Shown piece after piece: positions 19,174-29,701 of a stretch of 64,000 nt of DNA; position 1 is the first letter of the stretch; the number at the start of each line of letters is the position of its first letter. A program made the translations under genes and the position numbers. This DNA comes from Arthrobacter sp. 9AX. Lineage in GTDB: Bacteria; Actinomycetota; Actinomycetes; Actinomycetales; Micrococcaceae. The stretch is taken from assembly GCF_902506095.1 (NCBI RefSeq), contig NZ_LR733293.1, positions 831,502 to 895,501 on the forward strand, read 5' to 3'. The notes beneath the pieces were generated by a model, which had not been told where the DNA came from, made no database searches, and worked only from the letters and a program-made list of their open reading frames with translations.

Positions 19174-19227
19174 CAGTAATTGGGTCCTGGCGGCTGGCCG
19201 AGTAGGATCGATGGTTCACTTGCGCTG

Positions 19228-19259
19228 ATGCCGCCTCCTGATCCGGGGGCGGCATTTGT
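19228..19259 (+). terminator. Weak terminator-like hairpin
   Basis: ATGCCGCC (19228-19235) pairs with GGCGGCAT (19248-19255), followed by TTGTG. It lies between the YdeI-like gene and the fructanase gene. Confidence 0.4.
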
Positions 19260-19283
19260 GTGTTCGGCAACGGAACGATACCC

Positions 19284-21254
19284 ATGATCCGCAAACCCTT
19301 CACCATTCCCACCTCCATTGTCCCGGGCCGCCCCCTATGGTGGGCTGCCGCGGCGGCCGCTGCCGCCTTGGTGGTGGTCCTCTCACTGGTCCTGTCCGGC
19401 AACGCCGGCTCGGGTGCAGCTTCCAAGGCCGCCCGTGTTCTCGGGAGCGTCGCCACCGCCCAGTCCGCTGCTCAGGAGCGGACGGGCGCTTATGCGTCCC
19501 TGTGGCTCACGGGCAATGACAGGACGCTGACGGAGCGTGGGCAGGACGTGGCGGCGGACGGCGCCGAGGACGTGCGCAGCATCGAGTGCGGTGGGGGATG
19601 GCTTGCCGGGGCACGGGTGGACGGCCAGGTCTTCCTGCGCAGCAGCACGGCCGACGCCGTCACTGGGGATCCGAAGTCCGTCCGGCTTCCGGAGTGCATC
19701 AGTACCGAGGGCCGGGATGCCCTGCTTGCGGACTTGGGTGTGGAGCAGGCGTGGCCCGCAGCGGACGAGGCCGCGCTGAAAGCCCCAGAAGGGGACCCGG
19801 GCTACCGCCCGGCCTACCATCTCTCCCCGGAGCAGCGCTGGATGAACGATCCGCAGCGCCCGTTCTTCCTGGACGGACTGTGGCACTACTACTACCTTTA
19901 CAACGGCGACTACCCCGAGGGGAACGGCACTGAGTGGCTCCATGCCACCAGCACGGACCTGGTCCACTGGAAAAACGAGGGTGTGGCCATCCAGAAGTTC
20001 CGCAACGGGTTGGGGGACATCGAAACCGGTTCGGCCGTCGTCGACACCGAAGGTACCGCTGGCTTCGGCAAGGGCGCCGTGGTGGCGGTCCTCACCCAGC
20101 AGCACGACGGCGTCCAGCGCCAGTCCCTGTTCTACTCCACGGACAACGGGTACAGCTTCACCAGCTATGACGGGAACCCGGTCATGGAGAACCCAGGCGC
20201 GGAGCACTGGCGGGATCCGCGGATCGTGCGCGACGAGGCCAGCCACCAGTGGCTGATGCTGCTCGCCGAAGGCCACAAGATCGGCTTCTACACCTCCACG
20301 GACCTGAAGCAGTGGACGTACGTCTCCGCCTTTGCACGGGACGGGCTGGGCATCCTGGAGTGCCCGGACTTCTTCCAGATGGACGTTGACGGCGATCCGG
20401 CCCGGCGGACCTGGGTCCTGGCCGCCGGTGCCAACGGCGCGGCAGAGGGCCGTACCACCGGACTGGCGTACTGGACCGGCACCTGGGACGGCAAGGGCTT
20501 CACGGCGGACGGCGACCACCAGTGGCTCGACGCCGGACCGGACTTCTACGCCGCTGTCACCTGGGACGATCCGCGGCTTACTGACGGGCAGCGGAAGGCT
20601 TCCCGGCACGCCATCGGCTGGATGAACAACTGGGCCTACGCCCGGGACCTTCCCACCAAGGATTGGTTCGGTGCGGCTTCCGTGGTGCGTGAGGTCCGTT
20701 TGGCGTCCGACGGCGGGCGCCCGGCTTTGGTCTCCACGCCCACCCCCGCGCTCGCATCTTTGGAAGGGGCGCCCGCCCCGGTTCCGGCGGGACCGGTCCA
20801 GGACGGGGCCGGCGCGGTGCTGCCCGTTCCGGCCAGCGGAGCGTTCAAGGTGGACCTGGAGCTTGAGCGGCCGGCCTCCGGGACCGGCGAAGCCCGCGTG
20901 CTGCTGCAAAGCGGCGGCACCACGTACGCCACCATTGGCTACGACTTTGCCGGTGGCAAGGCTTTTGTGGTCCGGGAGGGCGACGCGGTGGCAGCCGGAA
21001 AGGACGGCGCCCGAACCCGTGCTCACGAGTACGCGCAGGTGCGTTCGGCGGAAGGCAAAGCAGACCGGAATACTGTCCGGCTGACGGCTTACGTTGACCG
21101 GTCCTCGGTGGAAGTGTTTGTGGAGGGCGGCCGGCAGACCCTCACCTCGCTGGTCTTCCCGCCGTCGGGCGCCAAGGACGTGCGGCTGGCTGCGGAGGGC
21201 GGCGCCGTGAACGTGAAGAGCGGAACGGTCACGCCGCTGGCAAGCATCCGCTGA
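19284..21254 (+). CDS. Secreted/anchored GH32 beta-fructosidase (levanase/inulinase type)
   Basis: 656 residues. A hydrophobic segment (residues ~15-38, WWAAAAAAAALVVVLSLVLSG) acts as signal or membrane anchor. The GH32 catalytic residues are visible: nucleophile Asp in WMNDPQ (~residue 186-191), the stabilising Asp in WRDPRIV (~310) and the acid/base Glu in ECPDF (~359). A C-terminal beta-sandwich ends in VDRSSVEVFVEGGRQTLTSLVFP, typical of GH32. It releases fructose from levan, inulin or sucrose outside the cell. ATG 19284 is preferred over GTG 19260. No fructose transporter is adjacent. Confidence 0.92.
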   Translation: MIRKPFTIPTSIVPGRPLWWAAAAAAAALVVVLSLVLSGNAGSGAASKAARVLGSVATAQSAAQERTGAYASLWLTGNDRTLTERGQDVAADGAEDVRSIECGGGWLAGARVDGQVFLRSSTADAVTGDPKSVRLPECISTEGRDALLADLGVEQAWPAADEAALKAPEGDPGYRPAYHLSPEQRWMNDPQRPFFLDGLWHYYYLYNGDYPEGNGTEWLHATSTDLVHWKNEGVAIQKFRNGLGDIETGSAVVDTEGTAGFGKGAVVAVLTQQHDGVQRQSLFYSTDNGYSFTSYDGNPVMENPGAEHWRDPRIVRDEASHQWLMLLAEGHKIGFYTSTDLKQWTYVSAFARDGLGILECPDFFQMDVDGDPARRTWVLAAGANGAAEGRTTGLAYWTGTWDGKGFTADGDHQWLDAGPDFYAAVTWDDPRLTDGQRKASRHAIGWMNNWAYARDLPTKDWFGAASVVREVRLASDGGRPALVSTPTPALASLEGAPAPVPAGPVQDGAGAVLPVPASGAFKVDLELERPASGTGEARVLLQSGGTTYATIGYDFAGGKAFVVREGDAVAAGKDGARTRAHEYAQVRSAEGKADRNTVRLTAYVDRSSVEVFVEGGRQTLTSLVFPPSGAKDVRLAAEGGAVNVKSGTVTPLASIR

Positions 21255-21264
21255 CCTGCTGCCC

Positions 21265-22482
21265 TCAGGGTTCGATCGGGAAAGCCACGCCTTCGCCGAC
21301 TACCCGCAGGCAGAGCTCCATGCCCGGACGGGCGATGCTGGCGTTCCAGTGCCTGATGGTGATGATCTCGCCGCCGCCCGGGTATCGGTGGTCCGCGCCG
21401 GTGGCGAGCTCAGGCGGGACCGCAAGCTTGAGCCGCACCGTGGTTTCCGGGCCGAAGTAGTCGGTGTCCACAACGACACCCCGGATGGGCCCATCCTCGG
21501 CGATCCGGATCTGTTCGGGCCGCAGCATCAACTGGACCAGACCCTGCGCGGGAGGCCGGCGGACGGGAATGCCGCCCAGGGAGCAGGTAGCCAGCGAGCC
21601 CTCCATCCACGCGTCCAGGATGACGGCGTCACCCAGGAACTCGGCCGTGGCGCGGTCGGCCGGGCGGGTGTAGACCACAAAGGGGTTACCGATCTGCGCG
21701 AGCTTCCCGCCGCGCATCACGGCCACCTGGTCGGCGAAGGACAACGCTTCGGCCTGGTCGTGGGTCACCAGGATGGTGGTGACGCCCGTCTTGTTCAGGA
21801 CATCCGCCACCGCCCGCCTGGTGGCTACGCGAAGTCCGGCGTCGAGGGCGGAGAACGGCTCGTCCAGCAGCATCAGCTCGGGCTCGCGTGCCAGGGCCCG
21901 GGCCAGGGCTACGCGCTGCTGCTGCCCGCCGGACAGCTGGTGGGGCCGCCGCTTGGCCATGTCCGGGTCCAGCGAGACCATCTCCAGCAGTTCCCGCACC
22001 CGGGCCTCCACCGCCCGGCGTCCGCCACCGGATGCAGCGGAATCCAGTTTCGCCGGGTCAAGCCCGAACGCCACGTTCTTGCCCACGCTGAGGTGGGGGA
22101 ACAAAGCACCGTCCTGGGCCACATACCCGATGTGGCGTTTGTGCGCCGGTACCCAGGCGCCGTCCCCGGCAACCTTGGCACCGTTAAGGGAGATGCTGCC
22201 GGTTTCCGGATGATCAAACCCGGCGATCAGCCTCAGGAGTGTGGTTTTCCCTGAACCCGATGGACCAACAATGGCGGTGGTCCCGCCCCGGGTAACGGAA
22301 AGATTGACGCCCTTCAGTACAGCCTGGCTGCCGAAGTTCCGGGTGACGTCGGTGATGACCAGGTGGCTGTCGGTGGACTCCGCCACGGAGGGTGCCACGC
22401 GGGGTTCCGGCAGCCGCGAGGAGGCTTGTTCCATCGGTGCCTGCTGGACCGGCGCTTGTTCCATCGGGGCTTGTTCGATCAC
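21265..22482 (-). CDS. fbpC: Iron(III) ABC transporter ATP-binding protein
   Basis: 405 residues from a GTG that overlaps the permease stop. Walker A is GPSGSGKTT, the signature is LSGGQQQR, Walker B is [12 protein letters not shown] and the switch His is in [12 protein letters not shown]-terminal TOBE-like domain ([11 protein letters not shown]...) is typical of FbpC-type importers. The first ~35 residues hold an unusual EQAP repeat ([18 protein letters not shown]), absent from most homologues; a start further in is possible. Third gene of the fbpABC operon. Confidence 0.9.
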   Translation of the reverse strand: MIEQAPMEQAPVQQAPMEQASSRLPEPRVAPSVAESTDSHLVITDVTRNFGSQAVLKGVNLSVTRGGTTAIVGPSGSGKTTLLRLIAGFDHPETGSISLNGAKVAGDGAWVPAHKRHIGYVAQDGALFPHLSVGKNVAFGLDPAKLDSAASGGGRRAVEARVRELLEMVSLDPDMAKRRPHQLSGGQQQRVALARALAREPELMLLDEPFSALDAGLRVATRRAVADVLNKTGVTTILVTHDQAEALSFADQVAVMRGGKLAQIGNPFVVYTRPADRATAEFLGDAVILDAWMEGSLATCSLGGIPVRRPPAQGLVQLMLRPEQIRIAEDGPIRGVVVDTDYFGPETTVRLKLAVPPELATGADHRYPGGGEIITIRHWNASIARPGMELCLRVVGEGVAFPIEP

Positions 22483-24068
22483 TGTCCGGCTACTTTCTTG
22501 GACTGCTGGAAGAGGAGGTAGGTCATGGGGGCCGAGAGCAGGATCATCAGCAGGGCGTAGGGTGCCGCCCCGGCGTAGTCGATCTCGCTGCTCTTGCTCC
22601 AGAACTCGGTGGCCAGCGTGCGGGTCCCGTTGGGGGACAGCAGCAGGGTGGCGGTGAGTTCGTTGGCGATGGCCAGGAATACCAGGGCAGCGCCGCCGGC
22701 GGCCGCGGGGGCGCTGAGCCGCAGCGTGACCCGGATGAAGGCGAGCAGCGGCGGCTTGCCCAGTGCCTGGGCCGCCTCATCGAGTTCCTTGGGTGCCTGC
22801 GCAAGACCTGCCCGGAGGTTCACCAGCGCCCGGGGGAGGAACAGCAGGACGTAGGCCGCCACCAGCACCCCGGCGGTCTGGTACATTCCGGGCACCACCC
22901 GGATGCTCACCGTTACAAAAGCCAGGCCCACCACGATGCCCGGCAATGAGCTGGTGATGTAGTTGGAGAGCTCCAGGGACTTGCTGAACCAGCCGGGATG
23001 GCGGACAGCGAGGTAGGCCATGGGGAAGGCCACCACAGTGGTGGCCGCCGCTCCGGCCAGGCCATAACCGAGCGTGGACACCAGGGCCGGGAGGAACTCG
23101 TCGGCAGCCCACACGGCGGGGCCGCCCGCCACGGTCCAGCGGACCACGAAGTACAGTGGCAGCCCCACCGCCAGTGCGGTCAGGACCAGCAGGAAGGCCT
23201 GCGCCGGAACCTGGTACCCGCGCAGCGGCAGCCGCAGCGCCTTGGCCTGGGCGCCGGACCCGATCCGGGCATACCTCGCCGTTCCGCGGCTGCGGACTTC
23301 GGCCAGGAGCAGGAGGAGGCAGAAGAACACCAGGACGCTGGCCAGCATGTTCCCGGCAGCGCCATTAAAGGTGGACTGGTACTGCACCATGATGGCGGTG
23401 GTGAACGTGTCGAAGCGGATCATGGCAAACGCCCCGTACTCGGCCAGCAGGTGCAGCGCCACCAGCAGCGCGCCGCCGGTCATCGCAATGCGGAGCTGGG
23501 GGAGAACCACCCGGAAAAACGTCCGCCAGGCACCCAGTCCCAACGCGGCAGCCGACTGTTCGATGGCCGGGTCCAGCCGGCTCAGCGATGCGGCGGCCGG
23601 GATGTACACCAGCGGGAAGTAGGACAGTGTGGCAATCAGGACTCCCGAGCCCAGGCCACCCATGGAAGGAACGGCGGAAACCCAGCCATAGCTATTGACG
23701 AACGCGGGAATCGCCAGGGGAGCGGCCAGCAGGACGGCCCAGATTTTGCGTCCCCGCAGCGTGGTCCGTTCAACCAGCCACGCCCCCACCACACCCAAAA
23801 ACAGGCACAGGGGAACGGTGATCGCCATCAGCAGGACGGTGTTCAGCAGCAGCTCGGCAACCCGGGGCCGGAAGATGAGTCCGACGGCGGTGTCCCAGCC
23901 GGTTGCCACCGTCATGTACACCACATACCCCAGGGGAACGAGGGAAAAGAGGGCGATCAGCACCGCCAGGACGGACACTGCAGAAACGCCGAAAGGCGGG
24001 CGGGGGCTGTTGCCCCGGCCCGCCGTCGTCGTGCTCCTTTGGGGTGGAGCCGATAGATCGGAAGTCAC
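22479..24068 (-). CDS. fbpB: Iron(III) ABC transporter permease
   Basis: 529 residues with about 12 membrane segments in two homologous halves, each with a binding-protein-dependent permease EAA-like loop ([23 protein letters not shown] and [25 protein letters not shown]). This fused layout is usual for FbpB-type iron permeases. It carries the substrate from the lipoprotein FbpA across the membrane. The start lies 4 nt after the fbpA stop, and the 3' end overlaps fbpC. Confidence 0.92.
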   Translation of the reverse strand: MTSDLSAPPQRSTTTAGRGNSPRPPFGVSAVSVLAVLIALFSLVPLGYVVYMTVATGWDTAVGLIFRPRVAELLLNTVLLMAITVPLCLFLGVVGAWLVERTTLRGRKIWAVLLAAPLAIPAFVNSYGWVSAVPSMGGLGSGVLIATLSYFPLVYIPAAASLSRLDPAIEQSAAALGLGAWRTFFRVVLPQLRIAMTGGALLVALHLLAEYGAFAMIRFDTFTTAIMVQYQSTFNGAAGNMLASVLVFFCLLLLLAEVRSRGTARYARIGSGAQAKALRLPLRGYQVPAQAFLLVLTALAVGLPLYFVVRWTVAGGPAVWAADEFLPALVSTLGYGLAGAAATTVVAFPMAYLAVRHPGWFSKSLELSNYITSSLPGIVVGLAFVTVSIRVVPGMYQTAGVLVAAYVLLFLPRALVNLRAGLAQAPKELDEAAQALGKPPLLAFIRVTLRLSAPAAAGGAALVFLAIANELTATLLLSPNGTRTLATEFWSKSSEIDYAGAAPYALLMILLSAPMTYLLFQQSKKVAGQ

Positions 24069-24072
24069 GAAA

Positions 24073-25137
24073 TTACAGGAGTCCTGCCTTGGTCATCAGG
24101 TCCGTGACCTTTTCGGAGTTGAGCTTGGCGGGGTCCACGGCGGGAGCCTGCAGCTCCGCGATCGGAACGAGCTTCTCGTTGGCCGGGACGTCGGAGGCGA
24201 TCGCGTACTCGAAGGAGGTGCCGTCCTTCAGGACTTCCTGGCCCTTCTTGCCGGTGATGAACTTCAGGAATGCCTGCGCTGCAGCCTCGTTCTTGGAGGT
24301 CTTCAGGACACCGCCGCCGGAGATGGAGACGAACGCGCCCGGGTCCTGGTTCTTGAAGTAGTACGGCGTGACGTTCTTGGAGTTCTCGCCGGTCTTGGCC
24401 TGGTCACCGTAGTAGTAGTAGTGGTAGATCAGCGCGGCATCGACTTCACCGGCGTTGACTGCCTTCATGGCGGTGCTGTTGCCCTTGTAGGCCTTGAAGT
24501 TTTCCTTCATGCCGGCAAGCCACTCTTCGGTGGCGGCCTCGCCCTTGAGCTCAAGCAGCGCCGAGACGATGGCCTGGAAGTCCGCGCCGGTGGGCGACGC
24601 TGCCCACTTGCCCTTCCACTCGGGCTTTGCCAGGTCAAGCATGGACTTGGGGAGCTGGTCTTCGGTCAGCTTGGCCTTGTCGTACACCAGGACGGTGGAG
24701 CGGGCAGCGATGCCGGTCCACTTGCCGGTGGAGGGCCGGAACTCTTCAGGCACCTGTTCGGTGGTGGCTTTGTCCACGTCGGTGAAGAGGTCCGCGTTTT
24801 CCACCTGGGTCATGGCCGGGGAGTTCTCGGTGAGGAATACGTCCGCCGGTGACGCGGCGCCTTCCTGGATGATCTGGTTGGACAGCTCAGTGTCCGAACC
24901 CTGGCGCATGGTAACCTTCACGCCGGTCTCGGCCGTGAAGGCGTCGATCCATTCCTTGGTCAGGCTCTCGTGCTGGGCGTTGTACACCGTGATTTCGCCT
25001 GAGACTGCCCCGCCCGAGGCGGAAGCGGCGGCTGAACCGGTGGAGGCGGGGGTGCCGCTGCCGGCGCAGGCGGTCAGGCCGAGTGCGGCGCTGGCGGCGA
25101 GTGCAATGCCGGCCAGTGCGCTGTTGCGAATCTTCAT
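24073..25137 (-). CDS. fbpA: Iron(III) ABC transporter substrate-binding lipoprotein
   Basis: 354 residues. Signal peptide with lipobox LTAC near residue 24, followed by a Gly/Ser/Ala linker. The mature part has [30 protein letters not shown] and a tyrosine cluster [11 protein letters not shown] that matches the dityrosine iron ligand site of FbpA proteins. I chose ATG 25137 (MKIRNS) since a longer start would precede the signal peptide. First gene of the operon, with an IdeR/DtxR-like box 83-101 nt upstream of the start codon, so induction under iron limitation is expected. Confidence 0.92.
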   Translation of the reverse strand: MKIRNSALAGIALAASAALGLTACAGSGTPASTGSAAASASGGAVSGEITVYNAQHESLTKEWIDAFTAETGVKVTMRQGSDTELSNQIIQEGAASPADVFLTENSPAMTQVENADLFTDVDKATTEQVPEEFRPSTGKWTGIAARSTVLVYDKAKLTEDQLPKSMLDLAKPEWKGKWAASPTGADFQAIVSALLELKGEAATEEWLAGMKENFKAYKGNSTAMKAVNAGEVDAALIYHYYYYGDQAKTGENSKNVTPYYFKNQDPGAFVSISGGGVLKTSKNEAAAQAFLKFITGKKGQEVLKDGTSFEYAIASDVPANEKLVPIAELQAPAVDPAKLNSEKVTDLMTKAGLL

Positions 25138-25219
25138 TGAGGGCGCTGCTTTCTGGGAAAGATTGAGGCGGACCACGGTCCCGGTGAGTCCTGGGGAAGG
25201 GAAGCTCACCACTGGAACT

Positions 25220-25238
25220 GTAGGGTAGGCAAACCTAA
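25220..25238. promoter_or_regulatory. DtxR/IdeR-like iron box upstream of fbpA
   Basis: The core 25221-25238 (TAGGGTAGGCAAACCTAA) matches the IdeR/DtxR consensus TAGGTTAGGCTAACCTAA at 16 of 18 positions. Its place ahead of an iron ABC importer makes an iron-repressed operator very likely. Confidence 0.8.
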
Positions 25239-25277
25239 CGGGAAAGCCAGAAAGCGCTTAAAGTGAGCAGCGTCACA

Positions 25278-26594
25278 TCAATTACGTAACTGTTGCGTGC
25301 CGTAATCCAGTGCGGCGATGGACGTGGCCGCTTCGATGGCCATCCAGGCCTGCAGTTGCGTGGAGAGTTCGACGACGCCGCCCCCTTCGGAAGGGCTGTC
25401 ACCCGGGTGCGCCGCATGGACGGGGAAGATGAGCCGTGCAGGATTGTTACCGTTGCCGCGGCCGGGCCTGACGCTGGGGCTGCGGCCGCTGTCCGCGGCG
25501 GCTGGCCGCCGTCCTTCCCAGAAAGCTTCCGCGGTGTTGATGACCAACCGCGCGGCCGTGGCCCGCGCCTGCCGGGGAAGCCGGGAATCGGCTGCGGCGA
25601 GCGCAAGATAGCGGCAGAGGATTCCGGTGAACAGGCCGCCATCGCCCGTTCCGTCGCAGCGCAGCACCATGCGTTGGCTCGCCGATGCCGCGCGGTCATT
25701 GCCGCTTCCCGCACTGCCACTTCCCGCACTGCCACTTCCCGCACGGCCGTTTCCCGCCGGGACCGTCAGGTGCCGGTCCACCGCCTCCACAAGCGCGGCG
25801 GCCCTGGCAAGATTCGCTTCGCCGCCCACCTCCAGCAGTGCGCCCAGGACCGGCCCCTGGTTATAGGTGTAGACGGCCCGCTCGATCACCACGTTTCCGT
25901 CCGGTCCGAGCCGGGCGCCATCGAGGTAGATGCCCTGCCCGGCGTCGAAGAGGGTGGTGTGCAGCCAGTCCAGCAGGGCCTGGGCCTTGGCCTGCTGGCC
26001 TGTGCGGGCGTAGAAGAGGGCCACTGGTGCGGTGGCAGGGGTGTTCTTGAAATCGCGTTGTTTGCTCCAGAAGGAACCGCCGCCCAGGTCATCGGTGCAG
26101 GCGGCGTCGAACTGCAGGGCGAGGGACCTGCGGACCGCCGCGTTGCGCCGCCGCCCCGGCCGGCGTGTTTCCTCCGCCAGTGCGTCGAGCCGGAGGGTGG
26201 CGAGGGCGAGCCAGGCCATGTCGTCGTAGTAGTTGTTGACGAACGTAAAGGCGTTGCGGAGCCGGATTCCGGTGACCAGCCGGGAGGCAAGGCGTCCGGC
26301 GCTGGGACGCTCCGGGCCGTTGTACCGCGCAGCGGGAGTGGCGCCGTTGCCCAGTTCGCGGCGGCCGGCATCCACCAGGCAGTCAACGTAGTGGGCCTGC
26401 CACCAGTAATGCCAGGGCTGGAGGAGTTTGCCCTTCACGCCGTGGCGCCAGCCGGGTGTGGGCCAGTGGATGGCACCAAGATGCGTGCCCGGCAGGAAGA
26501 ACAGCCGCCTGCCAAAGAGTGCTGTGACCGAGCGGGCGGCCGCATTGGCCCGCTCGTGCCAGTCAATGGGTGGGGCGGCATCCGCGGCAGTCAT
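25278..26594 (-). CDS. Glycoside hydrolase family 76-like protein
   Basis: About 438 residues from ATG 26594; a longer start at 26672 is possible and would cover part of the promoter gap. An (alpha/alpha)6 layout with the GH76 active-site pair in FVNNYYDDMAWLALA and QGPVLGALLEVGGE supports a GH76 (alpha-1,6-mannanase-like) fold. No signal peptide is visible, so it may act in the cytoplasm. A Ser/Gly run (AGSGSAGSGSAGSGN) comes from a short tandem DNA repeat near 25715-25750. Function on actinobacterial mannan-type glycans is inference. Confidence 0.75.
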   Translation of the reverse strand: MTAADAAPPIDWHERANAAARSVTALFGRRLFFLPGTHLGAIHWPTPGWRHGVKGKLLQPWHYWWQAHYVDCLVDAGRRELGNGATPAARYNGPERPSAGRLASRLVTGIRLRNAFTFVNNYYDDMAWLALATLRLDALAEETRRPGRRRNAAVRRSLALQFDAACTDDLGGGSFWSKQRDFKNTPATAPVALFYARTGQQAKAQALLDWLHTTLFDAGQGIYLDGARLGPDGNVVIERAVYTYNQGPVLGALLEVGGEANLARAAALVEAVDRHLTVPAGNGRAGSGSAGSGSAGSGNDRAASASQRMVLRCDGTGDGGLFTGILCRYLALAAADSRLPRQARATAARLVINTAEAFWEGRRPAAADSGRSPSVRPGRGNGNNPARLIFPVHAAHPGDSPSEGGGVVELSTQLQAWMAIEAATSIAALDYGTQQLRN

Positions 26595-26664
26595 AGGTTC
26601 AACCCTAGCCGGGCCCGCGGCGGCGCCGGCAACAGCCGGATGGTGCGGGGAGGCGGCAATTTCA

Positions 26665-26680
26665 GTTAACATTCACTAAC
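26665..26680. promoter_or_regulatory. Palindromic GTTA-N8-TAAC, candidate TetR-type operator
   Basis: GTTAACATTCACTAAC lies 50 nt upstream of the SDR gene, between it and the divergent GH76 gene. The shape suits a TetR-family site often found ahead of beta-oxidation genes. No TetR gene is in the window. Confidence 0.35.
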
Positions 26681-26729
26681 TAATGCTTCGCGGTCACCGG
26701 CCGGAGCAGGCCCGCATCAAGGAGGATGT

Positions 26730-27566
26730 ATGGACGTCACAGGCAGCGTTGCGTTGATAACGGGAGGCGCGTCGGGTCTGGGGGCGGCTACTGCGCGGAG
26801 GCTGTTCGACGCCGGCGCTTCAGTGGTTCTTGTTGACCTTGCCTCCTCTGCGGGCGGCGCGCTCGCCGACGAGCTGAACGTCCGGGCCAGCGCTTCCGGC
26901 GCTGCGGGCGGCCTGGAGGGAAAGGCGGCAAACCCGGGAAACTCCGCGGTCTTTGTCCCCGCGGACGTGACCAGCGAAGAGGAAGTGCAGGCCGCCGTCG
27001 ACGCCGCCACCGCACTGGGTCCGCTGCGCATCGTGGTGAACTGCGCGGGCATCGCCACCCCCGGAAAGGTGCTGGGCCGCGACGGCGTGCTTCCGCTGCA
27101 GGCATTCAACCGTGTCATCCAGGTGAACCTGGTCGGCACGTTCAATGTGCTGCGGCTGGCAGCGGCCGCCATGGTGGCCGCTGAACCGGCCGTCACTGAG
27201 CTGGGCGGACCCGAACGCGGCGTCATCATCAACACCGCCTCGGTGGCCGCCTTTGAGGGGCAGATCGGCCAGCCTGCCTACGCTGCCTCCAAAGGCGCAG
27301 TGGCCGCCATGACCCTTCCCATCGCGCGGGAGCTGGCACGCTCGCTGATACGGGTGGTCACCATCGCACCGGGAATTTTTGAAACACCTATGATGGCGGG
27401 CCTGCCGCAGGACGCGCAGGACTCCCTCGGCGCGCAGGTGCCCCACCCCTCCCGGCTCGGCAAACCCGCCGAATACGCCCATCTGGTGGCGCACATCGTG
27501 GACAACGCCATGCTGAACGGCGAGACCATCCGGCTGGACGGAGCCATCCGGATGGGACCGAAATGA
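26730..27566 (+). CDS. SDR family 3-hydroxyacyl-CoA dehydrogenase (HSD17B10-like)
   Basis: 278 residues. Classical short-chain dehydrogenase: cofactor loop [19 protein letters not shown], catalytic Ser in [24 protein letters not shown] with YxxxK, and the C-terminal [16 protein letters not shown] end ([16 protein letters not shown]). The pattern matches type-2 3-hydroxyacyl-CoA dehydrogenases, which oxidise short branched or straight hydroxyacyl-CoAs with NAD. An insertion after the beta-3 region ([22 protein letters not shown]) is unusual. AAGGAGG precedes the ATG. The next gene overlaps by 4 nt, so they act together. Confidence 0.9.
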   Translation: MDVTGSVALITGGASGLGAATARRLFDAGASVVLVDLASSAGGALADELNVRASASGAAGGLEGKAANPGNSAVFVPADVTSEEEVQAAVDAATALGPLRIVVNCAGIATPGKVLGRDGVLPLQAFNRVIQVNLVGTFNVLRLAAAAMVAAEPAVTELGGPERGVIINTASVAAFEGQIGQPAYAASKGAVAAMTLPIARELARSLIRVVTIAPGIFETPMMAGLPQDAQDSLGAQVPHPSRLGKPAEYAHLVAHIVDNAMLNGETIRLDGAIRMGPK

Positions 27567-28768
27567 CCCTCCCCAAAACTGCCGCGCTGCCGGACGCCGA
27601 CTTCTTCGCCGTCGAATCCCTGCTGAACCAGGCCGAACGGGACAAGCTGGCCGAACTGCGGGAATTCCTGGCTGCGGAGATCGCCCCCTATGCCGCGGAC
27701 TGGTGGAACAAAGCGGAATTTCCGGCGCACGTCCTGCCCAAGCTCGCGGCCCTGCAGCTGAGCACCCCCGCGCAGCGCGGCTACAGCCATCTCTTCGCCG
27801 GCCTGGTCATCGCGGAAATGACGCGCGTGGACACGTCCATCGCCACGTTCTTCCTGGTCCATCACGATCTCTTTGTTGAATCGCTTTACGCCTTCGGCAG
27901 CGCCGACCAGAAGCGGCGGCTGCTGGATGACGCCTCAAACCTGCGCATCACCGGCGCGTTTGCCCTCACCGAGCCGGACCACGGTTCGGACGTGGCCGGC
28001 GGCATGGAGACCCGCGCCCGCAGGATTTCGTCCACCACCGGCAGGCCCCACCCCGGCGGGGACACCTGGGTGCTCAACGGCGCCAAGCGGTGGATCGGCA
28101 ACGGAACCTTCTGCGACTACATGCTTGTCTGGGCCCGGGATGAAGCGGACGGGGCGGTGCGCGGCTTCATCGTGGATGCCACCCTGCCCGGAGTCACCCG
28201 GACCCGGATTGAAAACAAGACCGCCCTGCGGACGGTGCAGAACGCGGACATCGTTTTTGACGATGTCCGGGTGGCGGAGGCGGACCGCTTTGCCGCCATC
28301 AGCAGCTTCGAGGACACCAACGAGCTGCTGCGCGGCTCGCGCATCATGGTGGCGTGGCAGGCGGTGGGGCAGCAGCTGGCGGCGTTCGACGTTGCCCGGC
28401 AGTACGCCGTCGAACGCCATCAGTTCGGCCGCCCGCTGGCGCAGTTCCAGCTGATCCAGCAGCAGCTGGTGACCATGCTCGGGAACACCGTGGCGGGCAT
28501 GGACATGATGGCCGGGCTGGCCAGGCTGCAGGACAGCGGCGCCGCGGACATGCCGCGGGTGGCACTGGCCAAGTCCTATATCAGCGCGCGGATGCGGGAG
28601 ACCGTGGCGCTGGGCAGGTCCATCCTGGGTGGAAACGGGATCGTCACCGACTACCGGATGGCGAAGATCTTCTCGGACGCGGAGGCCATTTACACGTATG
28701 AGGGCTCGTTCGAGATCAACACCCTGATTGTGGGCCGCGCCGTCACCGGGGTCTCGGCGATCGTCTAG
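27563..28768 (+). CDS. Acyl-CoA dehydrogenase (glutaryl-CoA dehydrogenase-like group)
   Basis: 401 residues. FAD-binding and substrate motifs are seen: [58 protein letters not shown] [15 protein letters not shown], and the catalytic Glu region [24 protein letters not shown]. The [12 protein letters not shown] pattern is closest to the glutaryl-CoA dehydrogenase branch. It forms a translationally coupled pair (ATGA overlap) with the SDR enzyme, suggesting successive steps of an acyl-CoA oxidation, perhaps of branched or aromatic-derived acids. The stop overlaps the stop of the DUF1684 gene. Confidence 0.9.
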   Translation: MTLPKTAALPDADFFAVESLLNQAERDKLAELREFLAAEIAPYAADWWNKAEFPAHVLPKLAALQLSTPAQRGYSHLFAGLVIAEMTRVDTSIATFFLVHHDLFVESLYAFGSADQKRRLLDDASNLRITGAFALTEPDHGSDVAGGMETRARRISSTTGRPHPGGDTWVLNGAKRWIGNGTFCDYMLVWARDEADGAVRGFIVDATLPGVTRTRIENKTALRTVQNADIVFDDVRVAEADRFAAISSFEDTNELLRGSRIMVAWQAVGQQLAAFDVARQYAVERHQFGRPLAQFQLIQQQLVTMLGNTVAGMDMMAGLARLQDSGAADMPRVALAKSYISARMRETVALGRSILGGNGIVTDYRMAKIFSDAEAIYTYEGSFEINTLIVGRAVTGVSAIV

Positions 28769-29592
28769 TCCCCGGCCGGGTAGGGCTGTTTCTCGCCTGC
28801 CTCGACGCGCACATCCAGGGAGTTGTTCTTAACCGGCATGGGGCACGTTCCGTACGGCGTGAAGGCGCTGGGGTAGTTGATGGCCCGGTTGAAGTCGAGG
28901 ACCACGGAGCCGTCCGGCCGCGGCCGGGGAACGGCCAGCTTGCGCCAGTCATCGGTGGTTTCACCGTTGGTTTCGTCATGGAATGTGACGGTCAGGGCTC
29001 CCAGCTTTTCCTCCTCCGCCTGCAGCCGCATCTCGTGCGGACTGCCCGGCACGCGGAACAGCACTTCGCCCACCGTCCGGTGGATGCCGTCCACCAGCGG
29101 GTTGGCGGTGGCGATCGGCACGTCCACTGGCTCCGGATACGGCTCAAACCTCCCAACAACTTCCCAGTCAGGGCTGTAGCCGTAGGTGGGAACGCCGCGG
29201 AATTCGGTGCAGACGGGGGATACGGCATCCCGGGTGCGGATGGCGTAGCGGCCTCCCCGCATGGCCAGTTCAACCACCACCTGCGTACCGTCCGTCCCGC
29301 CGAACCGCACCCACATCAGGGACTCTTCGTCGGCGAGCGCCGCCGTAACCGTCCCGTCCACCGCCTGCTCTGTCTCCACCAGGAACAGCCCGTCGGCCGG
29401 CACAGCGGTGAGTGACGCCGTCGTACCGTCCGTGGACCACATGCCCGGCGCCTGCTCGACGGCGGCAGGGGACCTTTCGAGCCATTGGAAGGAGGTGAGG
29501 GTCAGCCAGCCGTGGCGGGCGGCCAGGGCCTTGTTCCGGTTGTCGCGGAAGCGCTGCCAGCGCTCCACCTTGGCGGCTGGAATGGTGCTCAT
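28765..29592 (-). CDS. DUF1684 domain protein
   Basis: 275 residues. RNKALAARHGWLTLTSFQWLE at the start, RGVPTYGYSPDWEVVGRFEPYPEP in the middle, and the family end DFNRAINYPSAFTPYGTCPMPVKNNSLDVRVEAGEK identify DUF1684. It is soluble with no signal peptide. No reaction has been established for the family to my knowledge. Converges with the acyl-CoA dehydrogenase gene, sharing 4 bp. Confidence 0.85.
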   Translation of the reverse strand: MSTIPAAKVERWQRFRDNRNKALAARHGWLTLTSFQWLERSPAAVEQAPGMWSTDGTTASLTAVPADGLFLVETEQAVDGTVTAALADEESLMWVRFGGTDGTQVVVELAMRGGRYAIRTRDAVSPVCTEFRGVPTYGYSPDWEVVGRFEPYPEPVDVPIATANPLVDGIHRTVGEVLFRVPGSPHEMRLQAEEEKLGALTVTFHDETNGETTDDWRKLAVPRPRPDGSVVLDFNRAINYPSAFTPYGTCPMPVKNNSLDVRVEAGEKQPYPAGD

Positions 29593-29701
29593 GGTTCCTT
29601 TCGGCGCTCTGTTGTGCCCTGGCTACAACTGCAGCCGGACCTCCTTCATTCCGAAGCAGGAGCGGGGCGGATCCGGTGAAGACTGTGGTTTGCACTGTTG
29701 A

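Noticed and set aside
19383..21026. Minus-strand ORF of 547 codons opposite the GH32 gene
   Set aside because: Shadow frame; the GH32 catalytic motifs are intact on the plus strand.
25700..25755. CRISPR-like or minisatellite array
   Set aside because: The repeats are about 15 bp, in frame in the GH76-like gene (Ser/Gly/Ala run) and have no spacers.
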